A stretch of 64,000 nt of DNA from Stenotrophomonas sp. BIGb0135 (GCF_024810105.1 NZ_JANUDX010000004.1:124001-188000), one strand, 5' to 3'. Positions 7,338 through 14,732 are shown, counted from the stretch's first letter. Notes: a model not told the origin generated them from the sequence alone. A program made the numbers and translations.

Positions 7338-7369
7338 TTAGGCAGCGTTCATAAAATTACGCTGCCTAA
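7338..7369. promoter_or_regulatory. Perfect 10-bp inverted repeat after cI
   Basis: TTAGGCAGCG and CGCTGCCTAA flank a 12-nt AT-rich loop, with AAA/TTT extending the pairing. The arms contain the operator half-site (GCCTAA/TTAGGC). It lies 12 bp after the cI stop and 85 bp before the next gene, so it can act as a terminator for cI, as a further operator, or both. Confidence 0.5.
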
Positions 7370-7453
7370 ATTTACATTTCCTATTGTGCAGTCGATTCAC
7401 TTCTCCTAATCTAGACCCATCGCGGCACGACGCCGGCAGATGGGGAGTAGAAA

Positions 7454-7672
7454 GTGATCAACCGGAGTAAGCAGGTGTGGGAAGTCGGTGAGGCCGTGAA
7501 GGTCGGCTTCCTCACCTTGATCGTGGTAGCAAAGGTTCCGACGCCCGGTGATTTCCTCCCGGATGCGTACGTGCTGACCAACAAGGGCGCGACCAAGTTC
7601 TACCGCTTCGTCCCCCACAACGGATTGACCTCTCACTCCAGCAAGGAGGCCGCGATCAGCGGCGAGGACTGA
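7454..7672 (+). CDS. Hypothetical early phage protein, 72 aa
   Basis: Starts with GTG behind GGGGAG. Beta-rich small protein (VWEVGEAVKVGFLTLIVVAKVPTPGDFLPDAYVLTNKG). First gene of the rightward early operon after cI. Function unknown. Confidence 0.6.
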   Translation: MINRSKQVWEVGEAVKVGFLTLIVVAKVPTPGDFLPDAYVLTNKGATKFYRFVPHNGLTSHSSKEAAISGED

Positions 7673-7675
7673 GCC

Positions 7676-7828
7676 ATGCGTGCCAAGAACCTCTCTCGCC
7701 ATATCCGAAGCCGCCATGCATGGGGTCGCTGGGAGCGTTTTTCGCTCACTTCTGTCTCGGCTGCGCATGGCTGCATCTTCATCGCCACACGGCATGGCTC
7801 TGCCTACTACCAGCGGATTGAGGACTGA
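7676..7828 (+). CDS. Very small basic phage protein, 50 aa
   Basis: ATG 7676 is 3 bp after the preceding stop, with the ribosome site AAGGAGG too far upstream to be certain. The peptide begins MRAKNLSRHIRSRHAWGRW and ends YYQRIED; it is basic and aromatic. The next gene starts 2 bp after its stop, so it fits the operon spacing. Function unknown. Confidence 0.5.
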   Translation: MRAKNLSRHIRSRHAWGRWERFSLTSVSAAHGCIFIATRHGSAYYQRIED

Positions 7829-7830
7829 CC

Positions 7831-8031
7831 ATGAAGAGAGACAGCGCCCCCGTGCGGGTTCCTGCCATCGCCTGGGCGGCACTGGTGATCCTCGCAGCGG
7901 CAGTTGTGCCGCTGCGGGTGGCCGAGATCGTCCGGCATCACCAGGCCCTTATTTTTCAGGCCGAAAAAGCATCGGGCGCAATCTCTGCACCCTTACAGCG
8001 TACTTCACAAATGCGAATAAAGGAAACCTGA
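7831..8031 (+). CDS. Small single-span membrane protein, 66 aa
   Basis: One membrane segment at about residues 11-31 (PAIAWAALVILAAAVVPLRVA) after a short basic N-terminus, then a helical cytoplasmic or periplasmic tail. ATG 2 bp after the previous stop. Early phage genes of this type may alter the envelope or block superinfection; no specific evidence here. Confidence 0.55.
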   Translation: MKRDSAPVRVPAIAWAALVILAAAVVPLRVAEIVRHHQALIFQAEKASGAISAPLQRTSQMRIKET

Positions 8032-8034
8032 TTC

Positions 8035-8226
8035 ATGTGTAAGGAATCCCTGACGCGCGCCAAATCGGCCTCCCCGGCTGGCGCGAAGGTCGTAAATCAG
8101 AAGGAAGGCGGAGTGATCCGCATCGGCGACAGCATAGAAGCCGTAGTTCTCAAGGCGCGCGACGGGCATATCCGCCTCGTCATCCGCGCACCGCGTCACC
8201 TGCAGGTCGACGCTCCAAAACAGTGA
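8035..8226 (+). CDS. CsrA/RsmA-like small protein, 63 aa
   Basis: Residues about 26-59 align with the CsrA fold: IRIGDSIEAVVLKARDGHIRLVIRAPRHLQV against the family pattern IGDxVxVxVLxxxGxxVRIGVxAPxxVxV. The first beta strand is replaced by a 24-residue basic leader, and the family's RNA-binding Arg44 and the His before it are replaced (VDAPKQ). So it may be a CsrA homologue with altered RNA recognition, a CsrA decoy, or a chance resemblance of a small beta protein. Confidence 0.5.
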   Translation: MCKESLTRAKSASPAGAKVVNQKEGGVIRIGDSIEAVVLKARDGHIRLVIRAPRHLQVDAPKQ

Positions 8227-8257
8227 CGGCCCGAGCGCGCCAACGCCCGAGCCGTCT
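8225..8257. other. Imperfect hairpin after the CsrA-like gene
   Basis: GACGGCCCGAGCG and CGCCCGAGCCGTC pair at 11 of 13 positions around a 6-7 nt loop, directly after the stop codon. There is no T-run. It lies in the leader of the 141-aa gene, whose ribosome site AAGGAAG resembles the GGA element bound by CsrA proteins. Confidence 0.35.
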
Positions 8258-8299
8258 GCCAAGCCGCACCCCATCACGACAAAGATCAAGGAAGCCAAC

Positions 8300-8725
8300 A
8301 TGGCGAAGCGCAGTGTAACCCCCAAGCTGGACCCGCGTGCCGTTGCTGAAGCCGTCAGCCAGGAACTGGACAACAAGAGGCCCGCCCATCTGGCCATCAC
8401 CGACCACTACATCACCAGCGGCTGGCGCGACGATAGCCCCCTGGACCAGGCGATCACAAACCGCCTGCTGACCGTCGATCGCTGCATTCTCGCGTCGCAC
8501 ACGATCCAGACCATTCTCCACCGCGACGCCATGTCAAAGCTCGATGTCGACAACATGAGCGAAGAGGACGAGGTCGCTACCGTCTACCCCACCTTGACGT
8601 ATGACGAGGCGGACTCCCTGTTTATCGGCATGGACGAGCTGCTCATGCAGGCAAGGGAAAATCTCAGGTCGATCCGTGACAACGAATACGGGATCGCGAC
8701 CGCGCAGGCGGGAGGCCGGAGCTAA
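8300..8725 (+). CDS. Hypothetical early phage protein, 141 aa
   Basis: Acidic, mostly helical protein; ribosome site AAGGAAG 7 bp before ATG. Its stop overlaps the next start (TAATG). No domain recognised. Confidence 0.6.
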   Translation: MAKRSVTPKLDPRAVAEAVSQELDNKRPAHLAITDHYITSGWRDDSPLDQAITNRLLTVDRCILASHTIQTILHRDAMSKLDVDNMSEEDEVATVYPTLTYDEADSLFIGMDELLMQARENLRSIRDNEYGIATAQAGGRS

Positions 8726-9027
8726 TGGCGACCTCCAACGTGATTCAGTTCCGCCAGCGCCAGAGGCGCATGTCGCTCCCGCTCCCAATGCCTCTCTCTT
8801 CAGGGGTTGTCGACCTTGCCGAGCACCGCCGCCAGCGAACCGGCTACCCCGAAGGGTGGCCAGAGGGTGAGTCGGGCCGAAAGATGGAAGAAATGGCGGC
8901 ATGGGCTTTCGAGCATTCGATCGAGGCAGGACGCCACGACACCATGAGAGATGCCCGCGTCCGCACCATGCGGATGGTGGCGAGCCTGCAGCGCCTTTTT
9001 GAGGAGCGTCGCAATGGGCGGGGTTGA
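8725..9027 (+). CDS. Hypothetical early phage protein, 100 aa
   Basis: Begins MATSNVIQFRQRQRR and has a DLAEHRRQRTG segment, a start pattern often seen in small host-modifying proteins of Xanthomonadaceae phages. Coupled to the gene before (1-bp overlap) and after (14-bp overlap). Function unknown. Confidence 0.6.
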   Translation: MATSNVIQFRQRQRRMSLPLPMPLSSGVVDLAEHRRQRTGYPEGWPEGESGRKMEEMAAWAFEHSIEAGRHDTMRDARVRTMRMVASLQRLFEERRNGRG

Positions 9028-9445
9028 TTACCAAGCGCGCGGCGCGAAAGGGATCCAGGTTATGGCCATCGGCGACAGCGGCCGCAAGGAGGCCTGCCCC
9101 GCGGCTGAGGCTGTCGCCATCCAGGCGCTACCAGCCGGCCCCCGGAACGTGGTTACCCCGGCCAGCATCCGCTTCATCTTCTGGCGGCGCGCGGGCAATG
9201 AAGCCAGGCCGGTGAAGATCCGCAGCGTCCTCAAACCGAACACCACCCGGAATCGGAGCCCCTACGTCCGGGTTGTGTTTGAATCCACGCCGTTTTCTCG
9301 CGCCGAGCTAGACAGCGGGCACGTCTGGGGCGATTGGATGGACGTGGCTGTGCCGGCGCTCGATGACGCCACCGACCAGTTGTGGGACACGCTCAGCGCG
9401 CGCGACCGTGCGCGCATCACCAACGCCGTGAGGAACGCAGCATGA
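9014..9445 (+). CDS. Hypothetical early phage protein, 143 aa
   Basis: ATG 9014 was chosen for the GAGGAG 8 bp upstream and because an earlier start would overlap the previous gene by 77 bp. A beta-rich core (ASIRFIFWRRAGNEARPVKIRSVLKP; YVRVVFES) is followed by an acidic stretch. Not recognised. Confidence 0.55.
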   Translation: MGGVDYQARGAKGIQVMAIGDSGRKEACPAAEAVAIQALPAGPRNVVTPASIRFIFWRRAGNEARPVKIRSVLKPNTTRNRSPYVRVVFESTPFSRAELDSGHVWGDWMDVAVPALDDATDQLWDTLSARDRARITNAVRNAA

Positions 9446-9672
9446 GCAGCTCAGATAGCGAGAAGCTGATCGCCGAGCTTCGATCGGCAGCAAAGACCCT
9501 GAGCGTCGAAGGCATCGGGAATACCCGCACCCACAAGCTGGCCGCGGAGCTGATCGGCCGCGCCGCCGATGCGCTGACCACCGCCTACACGCCAGCACAG
9601 ATGGCCGAGTCGTTTCGCGCCGGCTTGGCCACTGCGCGCATGCATGACTCCGAGGATGAGGCCAATGGCTGA
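9442..9672 (+). CDS. Hypothetical early phage protein, 76 aa
   Basis: Overlaps the previous gene as ATGA and the next gene by 8 bp. Small helical protein (SEKLIAELRSAAKTL; LAAELIGRAADALTTAYT). Function unknown. Confidence 0.55.
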   Translation: MSSSDSEKLIAELRSAAKTLSVEGIGNTRTHKLAAELIGRAADALTTAYTPAQMAESFRAGLATARMHDSEDEANG

Positions 9673-9919
9673 CGAAATCGACGTCAACACGATTGCCGCC
9701 ATGGCCCGTGATGCCGAGTGGCTCAGTGCCGATGCCTGCGCCTTCATCCTGGGCCTGACCACGCGCGGAGGGAAGATCAACCGTCGCGCTTTCCTGGAGC
9801 GGGTCGCGGTGCGCAGCAGTTTCCCCAGACCGATGGCCATCGGGTCGAAAAAATTGTGGAACCGCGAGGCAGTGGTGGCCTGGGCAGACGACGAGGCCCG
9901 GATCAGCCGAGCTTCTTAG
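9665..9919 (+). CDS. Excisionase-like protein, 84 aa
   Basis: C-terminal two thirds follow the excisionase/AlpA pattern: LSADACAFILGL...GGKINRRAFLERVAVRSSFPRPMAIGSKKLWNREAVVAWADDEARI, that is a helix-turn-helix followed by a wing and a specificity helix. It overlaps the integrase gene tail to tail by 17 bp, so excision and integration functions are convergent. By family it bends attachment-site DNA to favour excision. Confidence 0.75.
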   Translation: MADEIDVNTIAAMARDAEWLSADACAFILGLTTRGGKINRRAFLERVAVRSSFPRPMAIGSKKLWNREAVVAWADDEARISRAS

Positions 9920-10880
9920 CCAGCTCGGAGGCTGTGGCCCTGTAGTAGATCAGCAAGCTGGACAGGTTCCGGTGCCCGATAACTCGGGCCAGCTCCAACA
10001 CGTCCAGCTTCTTAGACAAGCGCCAGATGGCCTCCGCGCGCGCGTCGTGGAAATGCAGGTCCTTGATGGTGGGAACGCCGTCTCGGACCTTGCGGAACAG
10101 GCCGTCACGCTTCGACGCCGACAGCCCGAACACCGGGGCGAATCCCAGCGGCAGCGCGCGCAGGATCTGCACAGCGCGCGCGGTGAGCGGCACGTCCCGG
10201 GTATCACCATTCTTGCTGGTACGGATCGTGATGTAGCGCTCGGCTAGGTGCACGTCGGTCCACCGCAGCTCGCATATCTCGCCTGACCGCATCGCGGTCT
10301 CCAGCGCGAACAGAAACGCTAGGCCGATGCGATTGCGCTGGGTCTCCACCTTCAGCGAATCCCACACATCGAACGCCTTGGCCAGCGCCTCGACTTCCTC
10401 AGGTGAGATCCGGCGCGCGCGGCCCTTGGGCTTCTTCGGCTGGCGAACATCGCGCATCGGGCTTTCCTTCAGCCAGCCCCACTCGCGCCTCGCGACTTCC
10501 AACACCGCGGCTATCAGGTTCATCTCTCTGGCGACCGTGCCGGGCTTCACCTGCTTCAGGCGAGCATCGCGCCATTCGGCCAGGTCGGCAGATGACAGGG
10601 CCAGAAGCCGGCGCCTGGCGATCTTGTCCTCGCGATTGAACCGGGCGATTCGCACACGATCCCATCGCCCGCCACGCTTGCTGGGCGTGACCTCTTCGGA
10701 GTACCTGGTGAACGCTTCCTCCAGGGTCTTGTCCGGCAGCTGGGTGCCAGTCAGCAGCGCCTCCTGCTCCTGTGCCCAAGCGTGTGCCGCGCGCTTGGTG
10801 TCGAACACTTTCGTGGCGCGCCGGCCGTCTACTTTGACGAACGCGCGGTAGCGGTTGCCGAGGGGTCGAATGGATGCCAT
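9903..10880 (-). CDS. int: Tyrosine-recombinase phage integrase, 325 aa
   Basis: Catalyses site-specific recombination at the 3' end of tRNA-Thr. N-terminal arm-binding part, SAM-like core domain (about 52-130) and catalytic domain with Arg198 (AMRSGE), His278-x2-Arg281, His303 (IGHRN) and nucleophile Tyr312 or Tyr313 (LLIYYRA). All key residues are present. I prefer ATG 10880 to the TTG 18 bp earlier. Three GTGTGCC repeats lie just upstream and the att core is 150 bp away. Confidence 0.92.
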   Translation of the reverse strand: MASIRPLGNRYRAFVKVDGRRATKVFDTKRAAHAWAQEQEALLTGTQLPDKTLEEAFTRYSEEVTPSKRGGRWDRVRIARFNREDKIARRRLLALSSADLAEWRDARLKQVKPGTVAREMNLIAAVLEVARREWGWLKESPMRDVRQPKKPKGRARRISPEEVEALAKAFDVWDSLKVETQRNRIGLAFLFALETAMRSGEICELRWTDVHLAERYITIRTSKNGDTRDVPLTARAVQILRALPLGFAPVFGLSASKRDGLFRKVRDGVPTIKDLHFHDARAEAIWRLSKKLDVLELARVIGHRNLSSLLIYYRATASELAKKLG

Positions 10881-10889
10881 GGGCGCATT

Positions 10890-10916
10890 GTGTGCCAATT
10901 CGTGTGCCCGTGTGCC
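10890..10916. repeat. GTGTGCC repeats, putative integrase arm sites
   Basis: TGTGTGCC (10890-10897), CGTGTGCC (10901-10908) and CGTGTGCC (10909-10916) lie upstream of the integrase. The last, extended to CGTGTGCCTTTCG, recurs at the far end of the phage (19082). Repeats on both arms of an attachment site are typical of arm-type integrase sites. Confidence 0.5.
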
Positions 10917-11030
10917 TTTCGGTACGGGGAACTACGGGGCGGCTAAGAGCAATGCGAAGATGGCAAGTCGCTGATTTCGTTCCGAATCGTGGCAGAACGG
11001 GGCGGTGCAGGAAGCGCCAGAATGGGGGCC

Positions 11031-11042
11031 TTGGTGCCGCTT
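11031..11042. other. Attachment core, integrase end of prophage 1
   Basis: TTGGTGCCGCTT, the complement of the tRNA-Thr acceptor 3' strand plus CCA. The same 12 bases end prophage 2 at 52855 and begin it at 19027. Sequence identity with the other prophage stops exactly at its last base. Confidence 0.85.
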
Positions 11043-11076
11043 ATCCGAATCGAAAGGATGACCTACTGTTTACAAG
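11032..11076 (-). pseudogene. Orphan 3' half of host tRNA-Thr (nt 32-76)
   Basis: Read on the minus strand from 11076: anticodon loop CTTGTAA, stem ACAGT, variable loop, T-arm, acceptor AAGCGGC, A73 and CCA. The stem ACAGT complements the ACTGT of the 5' half at 53051-53088, not the ACTGA/TCAGT stem of the intact gene at 52856-52931. Conserved G53 is now T, which breaks the G53-C61 pair and suggests decay. It is the displaced end of the island insertion. Confidence 0.8.
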
Positions 11077-11245
11077 TCGGCACGCGATAGCATGCCATGA
11101 TTTGAAATCGGATGGTCTGAGGCCGCTTACACCGAGGAAAAACCGCGACTTAATGAGGCTTCAGGGGCACAAACGGCATGTCTGAACACGGCACCTTGTG
11201 GTGCGAAATCGTGTCCGAGCCGTGGCCCCGTTACCTGGAGCCAAC

Positions 11246-12433
11246 ATGAAGCCGAAGATCACCCAGTCCCTCGTCGAGAGGGCACCCCGGCCCGAGCCGG
11301 GCAAGTCGGTCCTGTACGCCGACACCGAGATGAGGGGGTTTTACCTCATCATCACCCCCACCAAGCGCAGCTTCTACGTCCAGTCCCTCGTCAACGGGCG
11401 TCAAGTCAGGACGAAGCTTGGCGACCATCCAGCGATGGACGCCAAGCAGGCCCGCGATGCCGCCCGGCAGACGCTGGTAGGCATGCGGGGCGGCACCAAC
11501 CCGAACCAGGAGCGACGTAAGGCCCGGGAGCGAGGCATCACCCTGCGTGAGGGGTTAGATCTGCATCTGAACTCTCGGCGGCTGGCCGACAAGACCCGCA
11601 GCGGTTACGAGTACCACGTCACCTACTACCTCAAAGACTGGCTCGACAAGCCACTGGCCGAGATCGGTGCTGATCGTCAGGGCGTGCGCGAGCGTCACCG
11701 TCGGATCACCGAGAGGAGCGGCGCAACCTCAGGCGACAACGTCATGCGGGTGCTGCGCTCGGTCTACAACCGTGCCCTGCGGGAGTTCCCGGACCTGCCA
11801 CCCAACCCCGTAGGCAACGTGGACATGAACGGGATACGCCGACGCGAGGTAGACGCCAGTCCCGAGAAGCTCAGAACTTGGGGCAAGGCGGTGCTGTCGC
11901 TGGGCAACCCTGTACGCCGTGACCTGCAACTTTTCATGCTACTGTCGGGCATGCGCCGGACGGCCTCATGCGAGGCGAAGCGCGCGGACCTCGGCGAGGA
12001 TTCTCTTCAAATCCCGAACCCTAAGGGCGGCAGCGCCAAGAAGTTCGACCTGCCGCTGTCGTCGGCGCTCGCCGACCTACTGGCGCACCGCGAGACGAAC
12101 GCCGACGGCGTGAGACGCAAGACGCCCTACCTGTTCCCAGCCGATTCGGCGTCGGGCCGGGTGGCCGAGGTCCAGCAGCACGAACTCGGCGACCTCACCG
12201 GCCACGCGCTGCGGCACGCATACGCATCGCTCGCGTTGCAGTCCGGCGTGCCACTGCTGGAGCTGCGTTTCCTGCTGAACCACAGCGCGTCAAGCGGCGG
12301 CGTCACAATGGGCTAGCTCCACCCTTCGATCGACCACCTTCGCGCGCATCAGGAGAAGGCGTCGCGCTACATCCTCGACATGCTGGGACTCGTTCACGAG
12401 GCCGGGACGTGGCCGCCTAGACTGGCCACCTAA
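11246..12433 (+). pseudogene. Island integrase (P4/DUF4102 type) with amber stop at the catalytic tyrosine
   Basis: N-terminal DUF4102 arm domain (KITQSLVERA...VLYADTEMRGFYLIITPTKRSFYVQ), core domain, and catalytic domain with Arg in SGMRRT, HALRHAY and LLNHS boxes. The frame stops with TAG at 12314-12316 directly after VTMG. Reading on gives LHPSIDHLRAHQEKASRYILDMLGL, the usual end after the nucleophile in VTxxYxHPS, up to TAA at 12431. So TAC or TAT for Tyr357 became TAG. Start ATG 11246 has GGAG upstream. Without suppression the 356-aa product lacks its nucleophile. Confidence 0.85.
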
Positions 12434-12478
12434 TCCACCGTCAGGACGCAATCGCGCACAAGCGCATGAAACGAAAGG

Positions 12479-12501
12479 GCCACCGTCACGGTGGCTCTTT
12501 T
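12479..12501 (+). terminator. Intrinsic terminator after the island integrase
   Basis: GCCACCG-TCA-CGGTGGC followed by TCTTTT, 46 bp after the original integrase stop. The mirror side has CCCTTTCG, so it may also stop leftward transcripts from 12524-13039. Confidence 0.75.
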
Positions 12502-12523
12502 AGTACACGGCGGGAGAGCGGCG

Positions 12524-13039
12524 TCAGTCGTCGGATGGCGCGGGCTCGACCACCCAAACGGTGGACAGTGCCTCTGCGGACTGCTCTTCGTCCATGTCTG
12601 CAGGGTGGTGCTTCTGACGGGGCGGAACTTCGACACCCTTTTTGCGCATGTCGTTGGCATACCAGCGCACCGACTTCTCAGTTGCCGCCGCGCCATCGAT
12701 CTTCGCGTTAACCATATCGGCGACCAGCGCGTGCGGGTAGCCCGCAGGGTCCATCAGAATCGCGCGTGCGCGCGCGCCGATACCCTTGCCGTGGGGCTTC
12801 TTCTCGGTCGCATCTGGCGCTTCGGTGGCCTCTGCCGTCGGCTCTGGGCGCGGCGCGGTCGCCTTAGGCTTCTTTGGCTGCCCGAACGAGGCGAGATCGA
12901 TGCTCTTTTCGGCTGCGACCTGCTCGATCCGGGTGACGAGCTTGGTCCGCGTCGCGAAGGTCTTGGGACCCGCAGGCTTATCGGCGATACGGTTGTGCAG
13001 GACCAGCAGTTCCTTTGTCGGCAGTTCTTCCAGCTTCAT
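12524..13039 (-). CDS. Island hypothetical protein, 171 aa
   Basis: Start 13039 has TAGGAGA upstream. N-terminal 55 residues are helical and SAP-like in tone (MKLEELPTKELLVLHNRIADKPAGPKTFATRTKLVTRIEQ), then a Pro/Ala/Thr linker, then a conserved-looking block (GARARAILMDPAGYPHALVADMVNAKIDGAAATEKSVRWYANDMRKKG) that could be a winged helix. I do not recognise a characterised family. It converges on the integrase. Confidence 0.6.
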   Translation of the reverse strand: MKLEELPTKELLVLHNRIADKPAGPKTFATRTKLVTRIEQVAAEKSIDLASFGQPKKPKATAPRPEPTAEATEAPDATEKKPHGKGIGARARAILMDPAGYPHALVADMVNAKIDGAAATEKSVRWYANDMRKKGVEVPPRQKHHPADMDEEQSAEALSTVWVVEPAPSDD

Positions 13040-13107
13040 GGCGTTCTCCTACATGTTGGTGGGCACGTAGGCATTAGGTCGTAGCTCCCCCGATCCGGGA
13101 GCCCCCC

Positions 13108-13158
13108 TTGACCATCAGTGTGTACGTTGTACACTGATTCTGTGAATGATGTTCACAG
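13108..13158 (+). promoter_or_regulatory. Promoter with two palindromic operators before parA
   Basis: TTGACC (13108-13113) and TACACT (13130-13135), 16 bp apart. Arms ATCAGTGTGTAC (13114-13125) and GTACACTGAT (13129-13138) form an inverted repeat covering the spacer and -10; CTGTGAA-N5-TTCACAG (13140-13158) forms a second one just before the ATG. This suggests autoregulation by the HTH of the ParA protein. Confidence 0.6.
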
Positions 13159-13161
13159 GGC

Positions 13162-14229
13162 ATGGGCGTGACTGAACAGACCGATGAGTTGGTGGGGATA
13201 GGGGAGATCGCCGAGATAGCCGGGGTGTCGCGTCAAGCAGTCGCCAATTGGCGGGTGCGGGCGGCCGACTTCCCTACTCCGGTTACGGAGCTAGGTTCTG
13301 GGCCGATCTTCCGGCGATCGCAAATTCGAACTTGGCTAAGGCGAAACAAGAGGAATACTCCGATGGCGCATGTGATTTCTACGATCAACTTGAAAGGTGG
13401 TGTGGCGAAGACGACTACGTCCGTAGCCTTGGCAGAAGTCTTCTCAGCAGAGATGCGGAAGAAGGTCTTGGTCATCGACCTCGACCCGCAAACCAATGCA
13501 ACCATCATGTTGCTTGGGGAAGACAAGTGGCTTGAGCTGAACGACCGAGGGCACACGCTCGCTCAGTTGTTTAAGGACGCAATGAATCCTGATGTAAAGA
13601 AGTTCGACCTGGACGCCACGCTTCAGAAGCGGGTAGGCGATGTCCATGAGGCCAGGACCATCGACCTACTGCCGTCGAGCTTGGATTTGATCGATGTGCA
13701 GGATCAACTCGCGTCCGCGCCATCAGGGAAGTTCTACGCCGTGAACCCTGTCGAACTTCTTTGGCGGGCAGTCAAATCAAGACTTGATGACTACGACATC
13801 GTCATTGTCGATTGCCCGCCGAACTTGGGCATCGTCACCCTGAATGGTCTACGCCTGTCGGACGCCTACATCATTCCGACTATTCCTGACCACCTCTCGA
13901 CCTACGGTATCCCTCAGATCGTGACCCGCGTTGGTGAATTCGCAAAGGCAATTGGTGAGGAGATTGACCCATTGGGTATCGTCATCACCAAGTACCAAGC
14001 CAACTCGACGGTGCACAACACCGTACTGAGGCAACTCCAGACTGATGCAAACTTCCCCGATGTGTACGCGACGAAGATCAAGCAAACCAACACAGCGTCG
14101 GCGGCAGCGGAGTACACCGCGCACAAAAGAACGCTTAGGCAGAAGTACGGCTCCGATCCAAATGGTCTGACCTCGACCTTCATCGAGTTGGCTCAGGAGA
14201 TTTGGAGCGATCTGGAGGGAGAGTCGTGA
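13162..14229 (+). CDS. ParA-family ATPase with N-terminal HTH, 355 aa
   Basis: Residues about 11-62 are a MerR/AlpA-like helix-turn-helix (VGIGEIAEIAGVSRQAVANWR...FRRSQIRTWLRR). From residue 68 a ParA domain follows: deviant Walker A KGGVAKTT at 78-85, A' motif VIDLDPQTNAT and Walker B IVIVDCPPN. HTH-ParA fusions segregate plasmids and integrative elements and often repress their own promoter. The next gene overlaps the stop as GTGA. No ParB-type domain is visible nearby, so partition is possible but a different role, such as island regulation or defence, is open. Confidence 0.82.
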   Translation: MGVTEQTDELVGIGEIAEIAGVSRQAVANWRVRAADFPTPVTELGSGPIFRRSQIRTWLRRNKRNTPMAHVISTINLKGGVAKTTTSVALAEVFSAEMRKKVLVIDLDPQTNATIMLLGEDKWLELNDRGHTLAQLFKDAMNPDVKKFDLDATLQKRVGDVHEARTIDLLPSSLDLIDVQDQLASAPSGKFYAVNPVELLWRAVKSRLDDYDIVIVDCPPNLGIVTLNGLRLSDAYIIPTIPDHLSTYGIPQIVTRVGEFAKAIGEEIDPLGIVITKYQANSTVHNTVLRQLQTDANFPDVYATKIKQTNTASAAAEYTAHKRTLRQKYGSDPNGLTSTFIELAQEIWSDLEGES

Positions 14230-14726
14230 GTCTTAGAAACACACTCAATCGCTTGATCCGTGTGGTGATCGAGGAGGCGGAGCGGAACCCTGACTTCGAG
14301 GCTGCACTTACCGACACCTTGGACTCGGCATCAAGTAGGCGCAAGTCAACAAGAGCAGAGAGCCCAAGACAAGTGGATGCTAACGAGGCAAAGCGCGGGA
14401 AGAATCGGCGCGCTCCTGCCGTGCTCGATCCTGTTCAGGTCGCACGCGACAGCGAATCGGGCCTACGTAGCGCACTCGAAAAGCTATCCCTGGATCAACT
14501 TCGAGACATCGTTGCCGAGTATGGAATGGATCCTGGTCGACTTGTGATGAAATGGAACACGCCAGAGCGCGTAATCGAGAGGATCGTCGAGATGTCAGTC
14601 GCGAGAGCGCACAAGGGCAACGCCTTTCGTAAGTCGGCTGACGACCCCGCACCTCCGGCCACTGAAGTAGATGAAACGCTACCTTCCGATGCCCAAGTAG
14701 TGAGTGATCCTCCAAAAGGATCATGA
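14226..14726 (+). CDS. ParA partner protein of unknown function, 166 aa
   Basis: Starts with GTG overlapping the parA stop. N-terminus is helical (SLRNTLNRLIRVVIEEAERNPDFEAALTDTL), then a basic linker, then a compact block (LRSALEKLSLDQLRDIVAEYGMDPGRLVMKWNTPERVIERIVEMSVARAHKGNAFR). The block looks like a small helical domain that could bind DNA or the ATPase. It occupies the place of parB but has no recognised ParB, RHH or HTH signature. Confidence 0.6.
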   Translation: MSLRNTLNRLIRVVIEEAERNPDFEAALTDTLDSASSRRKSTRAESPRQVDANEAKRGKNRRAPAVLDPVQVARDSESGLRSALEKLSLDQLRDIVAEYGMDPGRLVMKWNTPERVIERIVEMSVARAHKGNAFRKSADDPAPPATEVDETLPSDAQVVSDPPKGS

Positions 14727-14732
14727 AAATGA

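Larger units (their letters stand above)
1..11042. mobile_element. Prophage 1, integrase-end portion (partial)
   Basis: Integrase-proximal third of a temperate phage; the rest lies left of the window. It runs from the first late genes (1-949) through replication, immunity and early genes to the integrase and the att core at 11031-11042. Gene content matches 41825-52866 in every frame. It abuts the orphan 3' half of the host tRNA-Thr, so its target was the original tRNA 3' end. Being a double lysogen of the same phage is inferred. Confidence 0.9.
1..11042. repeat. 11,042-bp direct repeat, left copy
   Basis: The sequence is the same as 41825-52866 (offset 41,824) as far as it can be read: all open frames on both strands agree. 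Identity stops between 11042 and 11043 (a here, g at 52867), which is the boundary between acceptor stem and T-arm of the tRNA-Thr sequence. The left end is the window edge, so the repeat probably continues. Confidence 0.93.
10881..11245. other. 365-bp gap holding integrase promoter region, attachment site and orphan tRNA half
   Basis: No credible gene. Left part: integrase leader with GTGTGCC repeats. Middle: att core 11031-11042 within the tRNA 3' half 11032-11076. Right part (11077-11245): left end of the island and leader of its integrase. Confidence 0.7.

Noticed and set aside
13872-13886. CCGACTATT inside the parA gene, resembling the late motif
   Set aside because: It lacks the TTC before CCGACTAT on the plus strand, lies in coding sequence of the island and has no late genes near it; taken as chance.
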